Assembly (NCBI RefSeq): GCF_032362555.1
Contig: NC_083507.1
Coordinates: 3,661,001-3,725,000 of the forward strand
Direction of reading: 5' to 3'
DNA length: 64,000 nucleotides
Origin: Amyelois transitella
Lineage: Eukaryota > Arthropoda > Insecta > Lepidoptera > Pyralidae
Position 1 is the stretch's first letter. Every line of letters begins with the position of its first letter. The notes beneath the pieces are model-generated. The model was not told where the DNA came from, searched no databases, and was given only the letters and a program-made list of their open reading frames with translations. Made by a program: the position numbers and the translations under genes. Of the stretch, positions 60,536 to 64,000 are shown piece by piece.

Positions 60536-61212
60536 TCTACACTAATATTATAAAGAGGAAAACTTTGTTTGTTTGGTTGTAATGAATAGGCTCAAAAACT
60601 ACTGGACCGATTTTAAAAATTCTTTCACCATTCGAAAGCTACATTATCCACGAGTAACATAGACTATATTTTATTTTGGAAAAAAATAGGGTTCCGTAAT
60701 ATATTTTGATTTTTCGGACACAAACTGAAAAAAATCAACCAAAAAGTTACTTATTTTGCGTACGCTGCCTAAACTACAAAAGATAGAACCATAAAATGTT
60801 TTAATTAATTGTAGATCTTATAAATATCTACAAAAAAGTCCGCGACACACTGTACCTATCTATGTCGAGTGAGGCACAACAACCACATTTTTATTTAAAA
60901 ATCTTGAATTTGTTTTGGTCTACATTTAAACGCGTTTTTTTTACTCATGCTATTAATCCTTATCAAAATAAATAAATTTCATCAATAAGTACAGTTTATG
61001 TAGATAATATTTGGTCTTTGAATGATTAAAATTGAAGTTGTGGTGAAATTAAAATATTACGATTTTTGCTGCACGGCCCGGGACTGCAGGTAGAAGTGAC
61101 ACTTTTGCCGGGAGCAAGACTTAGTTAGCTGCTTTGCGGGCGGTCCTTTAGTTAGTTCTAATAGAGATGTATTTAGTAACGGCTGTGCATCCGTGCCGGG
61201 GCGGGTCGCTAG
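60536..61212 (+). mobile_element. Helitron-like non-autonomous element
   Basis: Begins TCTACACTAATATTATAAAG, the usual head of lepidopteran non-autonomous Helitrons, and ends GGGGCGGGTCGCTAG followed by T, matching the CTRR end and the A/T insertion rule. No terminal inverted repeats or target duplication are present. It shares with the family the AATAGGCTCAAAAACTACTG block. A second, shorter end-like piece (GCTGGGACAGCTAGT) occurs at 61355-61370. Confidence 0.65.
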
Positions 61213-61370
61213 TATTTAATAATTATGTAATTAAAAAAGAAATAATAATCATAAAAATAAGGTACCCATTCCACAGAAATTTTTACAAACTCATCTCAGG
61301 GTTGTCCAACCTTAACATAGTTTTAAAAATTATTAAATGGCAAAACAAAGTTTGCTGGGACAGCTAGTTT

Positions 61371-62300
61371 ATGGTTTAAAAGAATGCTAATAGATCTCAA
61401 CAGATTAAGTCTTATTGTCACTAAATATTTAAAAATGAAATACGTATGTTTAAAATTATTTTATTAATTATACTTTTCTTACTCTTACATTTTATTTTTA
61501 AATCCTACTCTTTAATTTTTAAAAATATTTTGGCACAGCCAAGTGATAAAAATAGCAGAATTTTTATTGAACGCCTCCATTCAATCTAGTTGTTTAATTA
61601 AACAGCTATTTTAACTCCTTTCTAGGTATTTGGTAATTATTTATTTTTATAACATTCCACTGTCTTAAGCAACTGAATTACTTATGGTATATGGTTATTA
61701 AATACAACAAAATGCATTGTTTTTTTTTCTTAAGCATATAGTTCTATCAAATGCCACATTAATAAAATAAGGCCAACTTATTAAGTAACCTATGTTTATA
61801 ATAAGTTTATTATATAGGTATCTATGCTACACTTTTTTTAAAAGTATCATGCGTTAATTGAAATCACACTTTATGATTATTTCCCTGCAATTCAATGAAT
61901 GTAAATTTTAGTAAGAACTTCAATAGGTATTATAAAAAAAATTGAAATTGTATTGTTACAAAAATTGTGTAAAAGTTTTATTCTTTGTTACTTTTTTTAC
62001 ATCGATTTATTATGTTCTTTTTCTCCAATGTAAGTAGGTAATCAGTGTCAAATATCAATTTGGAGACAAGTTAAAATTGTTATCATTCTACGTAAAGTAT
62101 GTTAACTGTACCTAAATAAATGAAAAATGAACAGAAACTGCTTTTTCATTCTTTTACCGTAAACAATTTTAGACGTAGAACGTTTTGAAATGTGTATGGC
62201 ATACGGATATCAGTAATCTAATTTATATATAGGTACCTTCTACATAAAATAAAAGATATTGCCAAAAACATGGATGTAGAAAGTAACGTCCATCATGGCC
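61371..62300. other. Intergenic AT-rich DNA, nothing recognised
   Basis: Very AT-rich spacer between the Helitron-like element and the next repeat. No open frame, RNA gene or clear repeat is seen. Confidence 0.5.
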
Positions 62301-62324
62301 AAAAAACTACTGAACTAGCGCTTT

Positions 62325-62600
62325 CGAACTATACATACATACATACATATAATCACGTCTATATCCCTTGCGGGGAAGACAGAGCCAACAGTCTTGAAAA
62401 GACTGATAGGCCACGTTCAGCTGTTTGGCTTTATGATGGAATTGAAATTCAAATAGTGACAGGTTGCTAGCCCATCGCCTAAAAGAAGAATCCCATGTTT
62501 ATAAGCCTATCTCTTAGTCGCCTTTTACGACATCCATGGGAACGAGATGGAGTGGTCCTATTCTTTTTTTTATTGGTGCCGGGAACCACACGGCACTTTC
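62325..62600. repeat. Lepidopteran interspersed repeat, near full length
   Basis: Starts with an ACAT microsatellite, then TCCCTTGCGGGGAAGACAGA, CAACAGTCTTGAAAAGACTG, GCCACGTTCAGCTGT, GCCTAAAAGAAGAATCCCA and GTCGCCTTTTACGACATCC, ending GGTGCCGGGAACCACACGGC. Shorter remnants of the family appear at 54360-54700, 46930-47165, 49015-49060 and 36140-36300. It resembles retroelement 3' ends and ends close to the DRE cluster before TMEM186. Confidence 0.7.
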
Positions 62601-62619
62601 GAACTATCGTTAGTTTTAC

Positions 62620-62820
62620 TATCGATATCGATTATTGAGGGAAAGGAGAGGGTGGAGGGGATTCAAGGAAGGAAGAGGAGGAAGGGAAGAACCCAGTTGA
62701 CTATCAATAGGCAAGAACAATAAACGATATTGCAATAGTCAGCAGCAAATGGAATCGATTATACGTTATCGATACAATGGATAGTCAATCGATACTATTG
62801 CTTTTACTCAAATATCGATA
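62620..62820. promoter_or_regulatory. Three DRE motifs upstream of the TMEM186-like gene
   Basis: Perfect TATCGATA occurs at 62620-62627, 62767-62774 and 62813-62820, with further near matches (AATCGATACT at 62788). They lie 190-390 bp before the start codon. In flies such clusters mark housekeeping promoters bound by DREF/BEAF-32. Binding here is inferred. Confidence 0.6.
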
Positions 62821-63007
62821 GTGGACTATCAATCGGCAACACTTAAGTCAACATTGACATTGACAATGTCATGTAAAATAACTATAGAGTAGAGGTTATT
62901 TAATATACAAGACAAGCAAGTTAATGTATAAAAGGGTGGAATTCAGGAATGAAGTTGTTATAGAACAAATAAAATAAACTTAATAAGAGGGACACGTAAA
63001 TAGTATA

Positions 63008-63661
63008 ATGAATTCCATACGAATATTTAAGTCAGTACATCGATATCAGTACGCATTTCTTCAAACTGCAAAATATTCCGTGAATATCAAACTTCCACTT
63101 AAGTTTTCGGAAAAAGAAGCCAGGTGGAGAGAACTGGATAACGTTTCTCAGAGATGGCAATTGATTTACAAAGCTCCTATGGAAAAGTGGCTTAAATATC
63201 TGACTATGTATCTCACATTTTCTACTACTACGATTGCATGCGCTTCTGCCTACTATGCGGCTTTTGTCTTTGATGTAGAAACTATGAACGACCCTGTGGT
63301 TATTGGAAAAGACGTTATAATAGCTAATAATGCCATGGAATGTTGTACATATCTAGGAGCCTTTGTTTTATTTCATGTGGCAATCAAAGTGTTATTATCT
63401 AAGTATGTCTTAAGATTGTACCAAGATGGTGATAATTATTTAGCTATTTACAGCGGAAATTTCTACAATATCAAGAAACATCAATTTCACTTAAAAGAGT
63501 TCAAGAAATTGAATCCTACTTTTGTAGTTACTTGGGGTGACGCACGATTTGGTCTAGGCAAAAGACATGGCATACTTCTAGAGCATTATTTTAAAACGCC
63601 TCAACATTTTAACTATCTATTGTATAAAAATAATAAAAATAATCCATATAGTGAAGATTAA
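63008..63661 (+). CDS. TMEM186: TMEM186-like mitochondrial membrane protein
   Basis: A single-exon frame of 217 residues. The N terminus is basic without acidic residues (MNSIRIFKSVHRYQYAF), as in mitochondrial targeting sequences. Then come WQLIYKAPMEKWLKYL, a first membrane helix (about residues 66-86), a short loop, a second helix (about 112-132, LGAFVLFHVAIKVLL), and RLYQDGDNYLAIYSGNF. This two-helix layout with an I-Y-x-A/F box and a YLAIYSG-type strand fits TMEM186, an inner-membrane factor of the MCIA complex that helps assemble respiratory complex I. The ATG is the first in frame after a stop-rich leader. I am fairly, not fully, sure of the family. AATAAA follows at 63684-63689. Confidence 0.75.
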   Translation: MNSIRIFKSVHRYQYAFLQTAKYSVNIKLPLKFSEKEARWRELDNVSQRWQLIYKAPMEKWLKYLTMYLTFSTTTIACASAYYAAFVFDVETMNDPVVIGKDVIIANNAMECCTYLGAFVLFHVAIKVLLSKYVLRLYQDGDNYLAIYSGNFYNIKKHQFHLKEFKKLNPTFVVTWGDARFGLGKRHGILLEHYFKTPQHFNYLLYKNNKNNPYSED

Positions 63662-63683
63662 ATATAAATTTTTGTAGTATGTA

Positions 63684-63689
63684 AATAAA
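63684..63689 (+). terminator. Polyadenylation signal of the TMEM186-like gene
   Basis: AATAAA lies 23 bp after the stop codon, giving a very short 3' UTR; the downstream 300 bp to the window end show nothing further. Confidence 0.6.
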
Positions 63690-64000
63690 TTAAATTGTCC
63701 TCAAACTAATTTAGTTTGTCTATATAAAATTCCTATTGGTTAATATTAAATAAAATTTTAGTTTAAAAACCAATTAACTAAGTTAATGTGTGTCAAGATG
63801 ATGGATACATAATATGTAAAAGTAAGCATATCCAGGGTCATTTCAGAACTAATTACTGAACAACCAGAGATATGTAGCTGAAAACATGTTGATAGTTCCG
63901 AGATAAATGTTTTTGTGACAGAAGTATCAAGAAGTTACATTATTGTAGGTTTTTGATTTCGTCTGTACACACACTAAAATTCAAAGTTGGTATCTGTTTT

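Noticed and set aside
61167-61367. Open frame at the Helitron end
   Set aside because: Overlaps the Helitron-like terminus and AT-rich flank; no protein features.

Overview
This is a stretch of insect nuclear DNA, almost certainly from a moth or butterfly. The background is AT-rich, the genes are intron-rich, and the interspersed repeats look lepidopteran: non-LTR retrotransposon tails, short RTE-like fragments, a Helitron with a CTAG end, Harbinger and hAT elements. I recognised genes by comparing exon translations with families I know; no database was searched.

Layout. (1) 589-1261, + strand: a two-exon gene for DAPIT/USMG5, a tiny subunit of mitochondrial ATP synthase, with two overlapping DRE motifs upstream. 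(2) 1555-2235: a decayed non-LTR retrotransposon fragment. (3) 5116-44979, - strand: a whole HERC2 gene spread over about 40 kb and at least 60 exon blocks. From N to C terminus (high to low coordinates) it has a Cys-rich N-terminal patch, RCC1-like domain 1, helical repeats, a cytochrome-b5-like domain, a MIB/HERC2 domain, UBA, CPH, DOC, RCC1-like domains 2 and 3, and the catalytic HECT domain. (4) 45500-50227: a degenerate PIF/Harbinger DNA transposon with CAG target-site duplications. (5) 50326-53741: a composite structure of two 646-bp hAT-type MITEs around a 2.1-kb core, the whole flanked by one 8-bp duplication. A small internally deleted LTR retrotransposon is nested in the core. (6) 53876-60378, + strand: Atf6, the membrane-bound ER-stress transcription factor, in 13 coding exons. 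(7) 60536-61212: a Helitron-like element. (8) 63008-63661, + strand: a single-exon TMEM186-like gene with three DRE motifs upstream.

HERC2 and Atf6 are transcribed divergently. Once the two transposon blocks between them are subtracted, only about 0.75 kb of other DNA separates the start codons, so the pair probably once shared a compact two-way promoter that transposons have opened to 8.9 kb. The composite element ends only 134 bp before the Atf6 start codon. DAPIT and TMEM186 are both mitochondrial housekeeping genes with DRE-type promoters.

The most unusual points are the composite hAT structure; a five-copy array inside HERC2 that repeats the 3' end of a HECT exon with its splice site; a second decayed exon duplicate in RCC1-like domain 3; the apparent absence of the ZZ zinc finger from HERC2; an insect-specific-looking Cys-rich N terminus; and two perfect long hairpins in introns.
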